Shown piece by piece: positions 7,493 through 14,604 of a stretch of 37,502 bases of DNA (position 1 is its first letter; the number at the start of each line of letters is the position of its first letter). The position numbers and the translations under genes were made by a program. The notes beneath the pieces are model-generated. The model was not told where the DNA came from and did not search any database. It was given only the letters and a program-made list of their open reading frames with translations. Origin of the DNA: Gammaproteobacteria bacterium (GTDB lineage: Bacteria > Pseudomonadota > Gammaproteobacteria > Pseudomonadales > Azotimanducaceae); contig JABGTE010000177.1 of the NCBI GenBank assembly GCA_018647445.1, positions 1-37,502 on the forward strand, written 5' to 3'.

Positions 7493-8761
7493 ATGAACCT
7501 TTCACCTAAAAGAGACCTCGTGACCAGCACCATTAACTTCTTCTCAAAAGAGATCCAAGACCAACCCTTTGAGGCCTATCAGCATTTGCGACAAGACGCG
7601 CCGGTCTACCAGGATCCCAGTACTCGCATTTTTCATGTGTCTCGATTTGAAGATGTGCGACATGTGCTACAAAATCCTACGCTTTTTAGCGGCAAGACCC
7701 GGAGCGCTCAAGACAGGCAAACCGAGCGTCAGGCACGGGTTAATGAATTATTTAAAACCAAGGGTTGGCTTCCCACCGCCACTTTGATCGGCCGGGATGA
7801 CCCCAATCACAAACAAATGCGGGCGCTCTTTAACGAGGCGTTTAGACCAGCAAAGATTCACGCGATGGATAGCTTCGTACAACAGACTGCAGAATCCCTT
7901 TTTGAAAAAATTGCTAAGGCTGGTCACTGTGACTGGGTTCAAGCGATGTCTATTCCCCTGCCCCTGACCATTATCGTGAGACAAATGGGTGCGGATGAAG
8001 CCGATCTTTGGCGAATAAAAGGCTGGACGGATGCCTTCTTCAAACGCATTAGCATGATGCTGACCGAGGAGGAAGAAATTGAATGCGTTCTGATGGAAAT
8101 CGAAGCGCAACACTATTTTCAACCGATCTTCGAACGCCTACGAGTCACACCCGACGACACCCTTTTATCGGACCTTGTGAACAAGGAAATACCAGAATGG
8201 GGCCGAACCTTGACCGATGAAGAACTGCACGCGGAGATGATGGCTGATACCTTTGTCGGCGGCAGTGAAACCACAACCAACGCCCTATCTGCCGGCATCA
8301 AGTTATTGATCGAGAACCCAGCGGTTTGGAAACAACTTAAACAAGATACCGAGACCCATCTTCGCGCGTTTATCGAGGAGGTGCTGCGATTGGAGTCACC
8401 CGTGCAAATGTTACTGCGTCGCGCAACCGCTTCGACAGAGCTGAATGGGGTAACCATCCCTGAAGGCGCTTTGGTTGGCGTGCGTTACGGTGCGGCCAAT
8501 CGTTGCGAGGCGCAATTTAGTTGCCCTGCAGACTTGCGCCTAGACCGCGATAAGCCTGGGGCGCACCTCGCTTTTGGCTCGGGCATTCATCATTGCCTTG
8601 GGGCGCCGCTCGCAAGAAGAGAGCTCTGGTGGGGCTTTAAGACCTTTTTAGACCGGGTCGAGAGCGCTCAGTTTACGCCAGGCGCGAACGACTTCGACTA
8701 TCAGCCACATTGTCTGTTGCGAGCCCTCACATCCCTAGAAATTGATTTTCAGCTGAAGTGA
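7493..8761 (+). CDS. Cytochrome P450
   Basis: A soluble bacterial P450 (422 residues from this start). The heme-thiolate signature FGSGIHHCLG is complete, with the ligand Cys at about 368. The I-helix oxygen-activation motif VGGSETT lies at about 255-261 and the K-helix ExxR (EEVLR) at about 296-299. There is no N-terminal membrane segment and no fused reductase, so it needs separate electron carriers, most simply the Rieske ferredoxin upstream. It should hydroxylate or epoxidise a small hydrophobic substrate, which cannot be named. The start is uncertain: the frame extends up to a TTG at 7460, and a GTG at 7520, preceded by AGAGA, would give a 413-residue protein closer to the family norm. 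The gap to the Rieske stop suggests the same transcription unit but not translational coupling. Confidence 0.92.
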   Translation: MNLSPKRDLVTSTINFFSKEIQDQPFEAYQHLRQDAPVYQDPSTRIFHVSRFEDVRHVLQNPTLFSGKTRSAQDRQTERQARVNELFKTKGWLPTATLIGRDDPNHKQMRALFNEAFRPAKIHAMDSFVQQTAESLFEKIAKAGHCDWVQAMSIPLPLTIIVRQMGADEADLWRIKGWTDAFFKRISMMLTEEEEIECVLMEIEAQHYFQPIFERLRVTPDDTLLSDLVNKEIPEWGRTLTDEELHAEMMADTFVGGSETTTNALSAGIKLLIENPAVWKQLKQDTETHLRAFIEEVLRLESPVQMLLRRATASTELNGVTIPEGALVGVRYGAANRCEAQFSCPADLRLDRDKPGAHLAFGSGIHHCLGAPLARRELWWGFKTFLDRVESAQFTPGANDFDYQPHCLLRALTSLEIDFQLK

Positions 8762-8784
8762 TCTATCACCGGCCGGGTAAAGAT

Positions 8785-8810
8785 CGGTCTCAACCCATCA
8801 GCTGAGACCG
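8785..8810 (+). terminator. Hairpin after the P450 gene
   Basis: CGGTCTCA (8785-8792) and TGAGACCG (8803-8810) form a perfect 8-bp stem with a 10-nt loop, 24 bp after the P450 stop. No T tract follows, so it is either a Rho-type or 3'-end-protecting hairpin rather than a classic intrinsic terminator. Confidence 0.4.
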
Positions 8811-9132
8811 GAGCAGGGTGCCTTGATCCAAGATTTAGTGCATTGCAGCCGTTTACTTGGCGATGTTGTTTTAACCTGCAGAATTGATGCACCAGTTTGT
8901 CCGGCGCTGCAGCCTACAGCTTTCGATGCCATCACATACCGGACCGCTGAAGGCGCGACGTAAGCACTGACCGCACCGAGCCGATCGGTTGGGATTTTTT
9001 TACATAAGGCGTGGAAGAAAACCGCTCAGGGTGACACCAGAATACGACTCTTAAGAATGCCTGCAGCATGACCTGCTTTTTTGGGCCGCAAAGCTTTCAG
9101 GTCGAGGTTTTCAGGATTCACCTTAAAAAAGA
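8811..9132. other. Gene-free spacer before the tRNA
   Basis: About 320 bases with no credible coding frame. A weak terminator-like element for plus-strand transcription is seen: ACCGA (8975-8979), loop GCCGA, TCGGT (8985-8989), and a run of seven T at 8995-9001. The short stem makes this only a candidate. Nothing else was recognised. Confidence 0.4.
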
Positions 9133-9209
9133 TGGCCCGCCCGGAGAGATTCGAACTCCCGACACCCAGGTTCGAAGCCTGGTGCTCTATCCAGCTGAGC
9201 TACGAGCGG
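9133..9209 (-). tRNA. tRNA-Arg (anticodon TCG)
   Basis: On the minus strand a full cloverleaf of 77 nt including an encoded CCA can be folded. The acceptor stem is CCGCTCG with CGGGCGG (one G-T pair). The D arm is GCTC/GAGC. The anticodon stem CCAGG/CCTGG holds the loop CTTCGAA, giving anticodon TCG, which reads the arginine codon CGA. The T arm carries TTCGAAT. The discriminator base is G, followed by CCA at 9135-9133. This is a complete, normal tRNA gene. A promoter with a GC-rich discriminator lies upstream. Confidence 0.95.
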
Positions 9210-9242
9210 ACTCTTGTTTGCGAATGCAAAATCAAGACGCGC

Positions 9243-9272
9243 AGTATAGGCAATCTGGTGCATCCATGCCAG
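9243..9272 (-). promoter_or_regulatory. Putative promoter of tRNA-Arg
   Basis: On the minus strand CTGGCA (9272-9267) and TATACT (9248-9243) are spaced by 18 bp, and GCGCG follows the -10 box. A GC-rich discriminator is characteristic of stringently controlled stable-RNA promoters. The -35 matches the consensus at only four of six bases. It overlaps the -35 of the divergent LexA-controlled promoter. Confidence 0.5.
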
Positions 9273-9294
9273 CACTCCCTAAATCGTTTATACT
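9266..9294 (+). promoter_or_regulatory. Putative promoter of the LexA-boxed ORF
   Basis: ATGCCA (9266-9271) and TATACT (9289-9294) are spaced by 17 bp. Transcription would start about seven bases after the -10, that is at or within a base or two of the ATG at 9301, giving a leaderless or almost leaderless mRNA. The -10 overlaps the LexA box at 9291-9310, so bound LexA would block RNA polymerase directly. Confidence 0.5.
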
Positions 9295-9310
9295 GTATAA
9301 ATGTACAGTA
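9291..9310 (+). promoter_or_regulatory. LexA operator (SOS box)
   Basis: TACTGTATAAATGTACAGTA contains the gammaproteobacterial LexA signature CTGT-N8-ACAG (CTGT at 9293-9296, ACAG at 9305-9308). The flanking TA and TA also fit the 20-bp E. coli consensus, and the inner eight bases are AT-rich as expected. It overlaps the -10 box upstream and the ATG of the ORF at 9301 downstream. A match of this quality by chance in one window is unlikely. It points to SOS control of the plus-strand ORF; the only minus-strand gene it could affect is the tRNA. Confidence 0.85.
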
Positions 9311-9621
9311 TAAAGATCAGAATCAACCAACGCCTGGTTACACTCGGACAAGGCGACACCGGCACCATCGGCGTTATGATGCGCTCTGGGCAGTTACAGT
9401 ACTATTATTGGGGCGGATTCTCTCTGAATCTGCAGCGGCGCGTAAAGCTCAGCGTTGAATCGATCCCGAACGAGCAACGCCGCAACCCTCGGCAGCCCGC
9501 CTCTATGATTCAAGATTGGATGCCGCTTGCCGCAGACGAGTGCTTATTGGGAAGCTTTGATGGTGTCCTAGTGATGGCTTATTTGCCTTTTACAATTGTA
9601 AAGCAGCGCCCATTACACTGA
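9301..9621 (+). CDS. Small protein of unknown function, probably SOS-induced
   Basis: A 106-residue protein that I do not recognise. An in-frame TAA lies immediately before the ATG, so the frame cannot extend upstream; the next ATG codons are at residues 26-27. The start codon lies inside a LexA box and no Shine-Dalgarno sequence precedes it, so translation is probably leaderless if this start is right. The N-terminal half is rich in beta-type sequence with an aromatic run (QYYYWGGF), and the middle is basic (QRRVKL, EQRRNPRQ). There is no signal peptide, clear membrane segment or metal motif. Its stop overlaps the end of the convergent MarR gene by 9 bp. By regulation alone it could be a cell-division inhibitor, a repair accessory or a toxin, but nothing in the sequence chooses between them. 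Confidence 0.6.
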   Translation: MYSIKIRINQRLVTLGQGDTGTIGVMMRSGQLQYYYWGGFSLNLQRRVKLSVESIPNEQRRNPRQPASMIQDWMPLAADECLLGSFDGVLVMAYLPFTIVKQRPLH

Positions 9622-10092
9622 TCCGATATTGACTTCACCGCTGGTTAAAATCGGCGCAGCATCTAAGGTCTCTGCATTCATCATACCGGCAACCATCTGC
9701 ACCGACGCTATCAACATATGACGCTGCCATTCCGGCAAAGCGCGGTAATTATCAATAAAATCATCTTGCAGGGGTGATGGCGAGCTTGCGAGCTTATCGG
9801 ACCCGAGTGTTGTCAGCTCGATAAGGGTCTGTCGGCGATCCCGATTTCCTTTAACACGGCGGATCAACTGATTACGCTCCAAACGGTCGAGCAGTGAGGA
9901 AATCGTTGCCTGGGACAGCATGACTTCTCGTGCGATCGCACTCGGCGACGGCATATCCAAATTCACAATTGCTTGCATCACCAGCAGTTGAGAGGTGGTT
10001 AACCCTGACGCTTTCAAAAGCTTCTTAGAATGTAAGTCGATGGCACGCGTGATCTTTCTCAACCCGATCAATACCTCATCGTAATCAGCCAT
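9613..10092 (-). CDS. MarR-family transcriptional regulator
   Basis: A 159-residue winged-helix regulator of the MarR type. Residues about 30-110 carry the winged HTH: SGLTTSQLLVMQAIV, then AIAREVMLSQATISSLLDRLERNQLIRRVKGNRDRRQTLIELT, where the recognition helix and the DRR wing are clear. Flanking helices would form the dimer. These proteins usually repress their own or an adjacent gene and are released by small phenolic or oxidant ligands. The start chosen is ATG at 10092, preceded by AAGGTGG at a suitable distance; a GTG at 10104 is the alternative. The upstream gene on this strand (the D-Ala-D-Ala dipeptidase) is about 300 bp away, so an operon is not evident and the target is unknown. 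Confidence 0.9.
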   Translation of the reverse strand: MADYDEVLIGLRKITRAIDLHSKKLLKASGLTTSQLLVMQAIVNLDMPSPSAIAREVMLSQATISSLLDRLERNQLIRRVKGNRDRRQTLIELTTLGSDKLASSPSPLQDDFIDNYRALPEWQRHMLIASVQMVAGMMNAETLDAAPILTSGEVNIGSV

Positions 10093-10390
10093 CCCGCTTT
10101 CCACCTTCTAATTTGCCGACGCCCATTCTAACCGAAGGTGAACCGGATGTACGACTTTGACCTAAGCGTTTTAGGTTCAATCAGGGCGCAAAATACGCCT
10201 AAAACAATCCTCTGACCAAGCACCCTAACCCACGCCTCAGCCGGACCATCATCCAACCTTTTTAATCAGCGGTAATGACTAACCTTGAAGGGCTTTATTA
10301 ACCGCTGCCTGGGCTCACCCTCAGACACCGAGCGCCAGGCAAAGGCCACACAGCACAGAAAGGTTTCGGCGGGGTTGGGCCTTTTTAGCG
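10093..10390. other. Spacer with possible terminator
   Basis: Just under 300 bases with no credible gene, between MarR and the dipeptidase, both on the minus strand. AAAGGCC (10341-10347) and GGCCTTT (10378-10384) are complementary across 30 bases, with T runs at the outer edge in both directions. This could end dipeptidase transcription, but the long loop makes it weak. The MarR promoter must lie near 10100-10200. Confidence 0.35.
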
Positions 10391-11215
10391 TCAATCTTCG
10401 GTTATCGGGAAATCGAAATAAACGGTCGGGTACGGCTCTGGCTGAAAGGTAAAGTGCCACCATTCTTGGTCATAGTTCACAAAGCCCTGGGCTGCCATGG
10501 CATTGACCAGCGTCTGTCGATTTTGCGTCGCCACCTTGCTGAGACCAGGGTGCGCGGTATGGCTCAGCTGATCGAAACAATCATAGTCGGATCCGAAGTC
10601 GAGCAATCCGGCTGCGCGATCTTCCGCGAACCGACGTCGGCAGACTCCGTCAGAGGATTTGCCAGAAATGGTCGCCGCTTGATCGCCTTGCAATTGATAA
10701 AGACCAAGATCAACCGTCGCTCCCCGACTGTGTCCGGAATGTCGCGCGATATACCCTTTGGCAAAGAGCTCAGACTTGTCCGTACGGGGAAAATAGCGGG
10801 TTTTCTGAGAAGCTTCTCGGGTCAGCGCCCACTGCACGAAATCTTTGGTTGCACGCTCTGGCCGATAACAATCAAATACAACGAGCCCATACCCTTGCAC
10901 AAGTAACCCTTGGTGAACCTCAACTAAGGCCTTAGCGGCCGGCGCCGTCAAATAACAGACCGGTGCCAAATAGCCCGCGATTGGTCGACCGACGAAATTC
11001 TGATCGCTCGCATAGCGCATATCGAGCCGAATCGAGGCCTCTAGGCGCGTCACACTTTGAAAGCTTTTCGGCCGCACTGGACGGGCGTCGCCACTTAGTT
11101 GTTCTGCTTGGGCTCCCCCAGGATTAACCGACTCAACGCTACCCATTGTATGAGTGGACGAGAGCAAGCACAGCATAATCCACAGCCACCTGACGACCTT
11201 TGTTATCAGACTCAC
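10391..11215 (-). CDS. D-alanyl-D-alanine dipeptidase, VanX/DdpX family
   Basis: A 274-residue zinc dipeptidase of the M15D family. The conserved SGHSRGATVDLG segment supplies the zinc ligands His162 and Asp169. The EWWHF segment supplies the catalytic Glu251 and the third zinc ligand His254. The FDCYRPERA segment contains the family's substrate-guiding Arg. A basic N terminus followed by a hydrophobic stretch (WLWIMLCLL) is a signal peptide, so the enzyme is exported, probably to the periplasm, where it would split D-Ala-D-Ala from peptidoglycan turnover. The GTG at 11215 was chosen because AAAAGGGA lies seven bases upstream; the frame runs further to a TTG at 11272. No vanA- or vanH-type genes are near, so this is a wall-recycling enzyme rather than glycopeptide resistance. 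Confidence 0.9.
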   Translation of the reverse strand: MSLITKVVRWLWIMLCLLSSTHTMGSVESVNPGGAQAEQLSGDARPVRPKSFQSVTRLEASIRLDMRYASDQNFVGRPIAGYLAPVCYLTAPAAKALVEVHQGLLVQGYGLVVFDCYRPERATKDFVQWALTREASQKTRYFPRTDKSELFAKGYIARHSGHSRGATVDLGLYQLQGDQAATISGKSSDGVCRRRFAEDRAAGLLDFGSDYDCFDQLSHTAHPGLSKVATQNRQTLVNAMAAQGFVNYDQEWWHFTFQPEPYPTVYFDFPITED

Positions 11216-11279
11216 AATCACTTCCCTTTTACTAACTCCTCGAGCATAACGAGCAAAGCTTACAATTAACAAGTACGGA

Positions 11280-11301
11280 AATGCTTAGGCCACCAAGCAT
11301 T
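11280..11301. promoter_or_regulatory. Inverted repeat between divergent dipeptidase and RidA genes
   Basis: AATGCTT (11280-11286) and AAGCATT (11295-11301) are perfect 7-bp arms around an 8-nt spacer, placed 65 bp upstream of the dipeptidase start. The geometry fits a dimeric regulator's operator, but no regulator can be assigned. Confidence 0.35.
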
Positions 11302-11426
11302 GGCAGGTCACTTTACATCGCCTTTGTGGTTGGCCTCGGTTAGCGGCCTTATGATTTTTCCGCCGCGCTTACTATCGGCGACCTGACGATAATCTTTGCA
11401 ATCAACAGCCGAACGAGCAAACCGTC

Positions 11427-11928
11427 ATGCCTGTGTTTTTGCTTGTTTTAACCCTAATGGCATCGATCGTCCAAGCAGACCCTGAGTTCATTCAGTTGGA
11501 CCCGCGCGATCCAAGACACAACCTTTTTCCGATGCAGTGATCACCGGCGATCTTATGTTTTATCCGGTCAAGTCGGAACAGATGCGTCAGATCACCTCGT
11601 CAAAGGCGGGCTCGTTGCTGAGACCCATAGAATTTTCTCGAATATACAAGCGATCCTCATCACCCAGAACTTAGACTTATCCCATATTGTAAAGTGCGCC
11701 GTTATGATGGATAACATCAGCCAATGGAGCGCATTCAATCAGGTTTACCTAAGCTACTTTAGCGGACCAAAACCGGCCCGGTCTGCGTTTGGCGCCAATG
11801 GCTTGGCATTAAATGCGCAGCTTGAGCTAGAGTGCTGGGCCAGATTCCCAAAAGAACCCGACGAGAAAAACGCTATATCATCGTTAAATAGACTGCTGGA
11901 GATCGCCGAAGCATTGTTTCAATCCTAA
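11427..11928 (+). pseudogene. Exported RidA-family protein, interrupted by two frameshifts
   Basis: Three frames together encode one RidA/YjgF-type protein. Part 1 (ATG 11427 to about 11528) gives a signal peptide (MPVFLLVLTLMASIVQA) and the mature start. Part 2 (about 11530-11560) reads SDAVITGDLMF. Part 3 (about 11561-11928) reads LSGQVGTDASDHLVKGG, then SNIQAIL, HIVKCAVMMDN, PARSAFGANGLAL and LELECWA, with the family's conserved Arg (PARS) and Glu (LELEC). Each change of frame is explained by one missing T, in the T run at 11524-11528 and in that at 11558-11561. With both restored the protein is 167 residues, with no other defect. Either the gene has decayed very recently or these are homopolymer sequencing errors. 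RidA hydrolyses reactive imines in the cytoplasm; exported versions are less understood. Confidence 0.8.
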
Positions 11929-12345
11929 TGCTTAAAATAACTGGAAACCGACGCGCGCTTAGGCGCGAATACATCGCGCGCTGCCAACCGCACCGATTGC
12001 CAGCCCCAAAGGGTCGCAAACACGAGCGCGATATAGCATGATCCGTTTCTTAACGGCCGCGGCGCCTGAGCTAATCAGAAGCCCAAAAGCCTTTTAGGCG
12101 CTGCAGCAGTGAATCGACCTTTCACCGTTTAAGGCCATTCTGCTCAAAAAGAGGATAGCTCTAATGTTCGCTGCGCTGACAAACTCGAATAACCGGTGCG
12201 CCAAGAACATGACCCGCAGAATCCTTGATGACGCAAGGCAATTGCCCATCAACCAAAGGGATTGCCGCACCTTACTGAGCTTATCAAAAATGGCTTGTCC
12301 TACAACACGAACCTCCATTCGTAAAACCAACAGACGGCCCTTGCC
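11929..12345. other. Gene-free spacer
   Basis: About 417 bases between the RidA-like gene and the first MATE gene. A short perfect hairpin, CGCGC-TTAG-GCGCG, lies at 11954-11967 without a T tract. Frames on both strands at 12094-12372 show no recognisable domain and are judged spurious. The promoter of the MATE gene presumably lies in the right half but could not be placed. Confidence 0.45.
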
Positions 12346-13737
12346 GTGAATACTTATCAAACCGTCGTTCAAGAGTCTAGAAAGCTTTTCAGATTGGCCT
12401 TGCCGCTCATGGGCGCGCAGCTAGCGCAAATGGGCATGGGCGTCACAGACACCATTATGGCTGGCCAGTACAGCGCGATCGATCTGGCAGGCGTTGCGCT
12501 CGGCAGCAGTGTTCTTTGGCCCGTCATGTTGTTGTTTATGGGTTGCATCCAAGCCGTAACACCAACGGTTTCGCAACTGAACGGCGCCAAACGCTACCTC
12601 GAAATTGGCGAAATCATTCGCCAGGGCCTATGGATGGCATTATTCGGGGGTCTTGCTGCCGCTTTGATTCTGAATCTGATCGGGCCAATCTACGAACTGC
12701 TGGACGTCGAGCAATCCTCAGCCAAGATTTCCATTGCCTATCTCAAAATGTGTTCGATGGGCATTCCAGCGCTGATGTGCTTTTTCGCGTTACGGTTTCT
12801 GGCTGACGGCATGGGCTATACCCGTCCCGCCCTGCTGATTGCAGTCTCAGCATTGCTATTAAAAATTCCGCTCAATTACGCGTTAATCTACGGCGCCTTT
12901 GGTTTGCCTGAGATGGGTGGCGTTGGCTGCGGTGTTGCGCAAGCCATCATCATGTGGCTCCAACTGCTGCTGGTCATCCTGGTGGTGACCCGACGCCGAT
13001 TTAATAAAACTCAATGGCTCCGGCGCATCACCCGGCCAGACTGGCTGAGGATTAAAAACCTATTGATTGTGGGCCTGCCCATTGGCGCCACGATTTTTGC
13101 CGAAATGGGCTTGTTTGCGTTCACCACACTGTTGCTTGGGCGTTACGGGCCAGAGGTCGTTGCCGCCCATAACATCTCTATGAATATTAATGCGGTTCTG
13201 TTTATGCCGCCGATGGCCTTGGGTATGGCAGCCACGATACGTATTGGGTATCGGATTGGCGAAGGTCAGGCCGTGGAGGCACGATCAACGGCGGCGATTG
13301 CCATCTTCAGCAGTTTATTGCTTGCGATCTTTGGCGCGCTGCTCATATATCTATTTCGAGATCCGATGATCCAGCTGTACACCGAGGAACGCAACGTCGT
13401 ACAGCTGGCCAGGCAACTGCTGATGTTTGTCGTGTTTTTTCTCATCTTTGACGCAACACAATCGACCGCAATCGGCACATTAAGAGGCTACAAAGATACG
13501 CAAGTCCCGATGAAAATCGCGCTCGTGAGCTATTGGGTGATTGGTTTGCCGCTCGGCTGTACCCTCGGCTTTGGTTGGCTTGCGCCACCACTTGAGGTAT
13601 ACGGGTTTTGGATTGGCTTGGCAGCGGGGGTCGGCTGCGCGTCCATCTTATTATGTTACCGTCTCTTTAGGCTCAGCGGCAATCCAGCCTTGATCCGGTC
13701 GCTATCGCCCACTCCAGAACCAGAACCTGGGCGCTAA
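12346..13737 (+). CDS. MATE-family multidrug efflux transporter (NorM-like)
   Basis: A 463-residue inner-membrane antiporter with about twelve hydrophobic helices in two homologous halves. The first helix region (LALPLMGAQLAQMGMGVTDTIMAGQYS) is typical of NorM-type MATE proteins, which export cationic drugs or metabolites using Na+ or H+. The second half begins near GLPIGATIFAEMGLFAFTTLLLG. It starts at GTG (12346); no strong Shine-Dalgarno sequence is seen, but the N terminus lines up with that of the paralogue at 14605-15957, which supports this start. The two MATE proteins share long runs of similar sequence (for instance the DLAGVA and AYLK regions), so they arose by duplication. The stop lies 7 bp from that of the convergent dioxygenase gene. 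The exported substrate is unknown. Confidence 0.93.
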   Translation: MNTYQTVVQESRKLFRLALPLMGAQLAQMGMGVTDTIMAGQYSAIDLAGVALGSSVLWPVMLLFMGCIQAVTPTVSQLNGAKRYLEIGEIIRQGLWMALFGGLAAALILNLIGPIYELLDVEQSSAKISIAYLKMCSMGIPALMCFFALRFLADGMGYTRPALLIAVSALLLKIPLNYALIYGAFGLPEMGGVGCGVAQAIIMWLQLLLVILVVTRRRFNKTQWLRRITRPDWLRIKNLLIVGLPIGATIFAEMGLFAFTTLLLGRYGPEVVAAHNISMNINAVLFMPPMALGMAATIRIGYRIGEGQAVEARSTAAIAIFSSLLLAIFGALLIYLFRDPMIQLYTEERNVVQLARQLLMFVVFFLIFDATQSTAIGTLRGYKDTQVPMKIALVSYWVIGLPLGCTLGFGWLAPPLEVYGFWIGLAAGVGCASILLCYRLFRLSGNPALIRSLSPTPEPEPGR

Positions 13738-13744
13738 CCCGCCT

Positions 13745-14572
13745 TTACCAAGGCTCAAAGTTTTTTAGCCATAATCGACCGCCACGCCCCGGATAAGGAT
13801 TAAACGCGCTAAACCCAAGCAGCCGTTTTACGCGATCTGATCGACCTTGAAGCGACCCAGCAGAATAGATTTGATTGCTGGCCTCCTCTGGCGTCAACCA
13901 GCCCACAACAAAACTCAAATGCAGCGCCCAACGCCAGCGATCTTGCGTGCAATTCTCACCGCCGCCATGGATCACTTTACCGCTATAGATTAAAGCATCC
14001 CCCGCCGACAGTTCGGCAGGCATCGTTTCATCCGCCTGTCCAACGCGTTCATAATCAGGCCACTGGTGACTGCCAGGAATCACGCGAGTCGCGCCGACTG
14101 ACCCGTCCACATCTTCTAATGCCAGAATCATACTGACGGTTAATTCTGGGCAATCAGGCCAGCTGCGCTGCATTACGTTTGACCAGTTATCACCATCACG
14201 GTGCAGCGTTTGCGCCGGTTCCCCTGGACCAATAATCATCGCCTGGCAGGTGTTCATCCAATACTGAGCACCACTACCTTTGAGCAACTCATCGGCAATA
14301 GTCGCTAAAACCTTATCTTCCAGTAAATCAAAAAAGACCTCAGACAGTAGCCCAATACCCGTAAAGCGTTTGGTATTCGCGCCATGAAACGTTTGCCAAT
14401 AACGCGGCCCGCCCTCGGGCCCAGCCGCGCGTTGTGCCGCCTCAACTTGAATTGCGGAACGCAATGCCTCGAGTCGAACTGGGTCAAGCATCCTCTCAAC
14501 AATCAATGCGCCGTCTTTAGACAGCGCATCGATGAATGCTGGCAGGGCGGTAGCCTTAGGGAATCGGTCCAA
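13745..14572 (-). CDS. Phytanoyl-CoA dioxygenase (PhyH) family protein
   Basis: A 275-residue Fe(II)/2-oxoglutarate oxygenase of the PhyH type. The iron ligands are His124 and Asp126 (TLHRDGDNW) and His202 (VIHGGGENC), and a basic pair follows in DRWRWALHLSF, where the family has its 2-oxoglutarate-binding Arg. The jelly-roll pattern is complete, including GSHQWPDY and LSAGDALIYSG. The start is a TTG (14572) with GGAG seven bases upstream; the nearby ATG is out of frame. It lies 32 bp downstream of the second MATE gene on the same strand, so both probably share one mRNA. PhyH proteins hydroxylate CoA-linked fatty acids, amino acids or small secondary metabolites. The pairing with an exporter suggests a small molecule that is made or modified and then expelled, but this is inference. 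Confidence 0.9.
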   Translation of the reverse strand: MDRFPKATALPAFIDALSKDGALIVERMLDPVRLEALRSAIQVEAAQRAAGPEGGPRYWQTFHGANTKRFTGIGLLSEVFFDLLEDKVLATIADELLKGSGAQYWMNTCQAMIIGPGEPAQTLHRDGDNWSNVMQRSWPDCPELTVSMILALEDVDGSVGATRVIPGSHQWPDYERVGQADETMPAELSAGDALIYSGKVIHGGGENCTQDRWRWALHLSFVVGWLTPEEASNQIYSAGSLQGRSDRVKRLLGFSAFNPYPGRGGRLWLKNFEPW

Positions 14573-14604
14573 AACTCACTCCATCAACAAACTTAACACC
14601 CTGA

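Noticed and set aside
9068-9458. Two overlapping plus-strand open frames across the tRNA
   Set aside because: They read through the tRNA-Arg on the opposite strand, and their sequence is the antisense of the tRNA followed by the other frame of the 9301 gene.
10391-11215. Glycopeptide (vancomycin) resistance function for the VanX-like gene
   Set aside because: No vanA/B-type ligase, vanH-type dehydrogenase or VanRS pair is near, and the protein has a signal peptide, which fits periplasmic wall turnover in a Gram-negative cell.
12094-12372. Minus-strand frame of 92 codons before the first MATE gene
   Set aside because: No domain, composition or start signal supports it, and it overlaps the start of the MATE gene.
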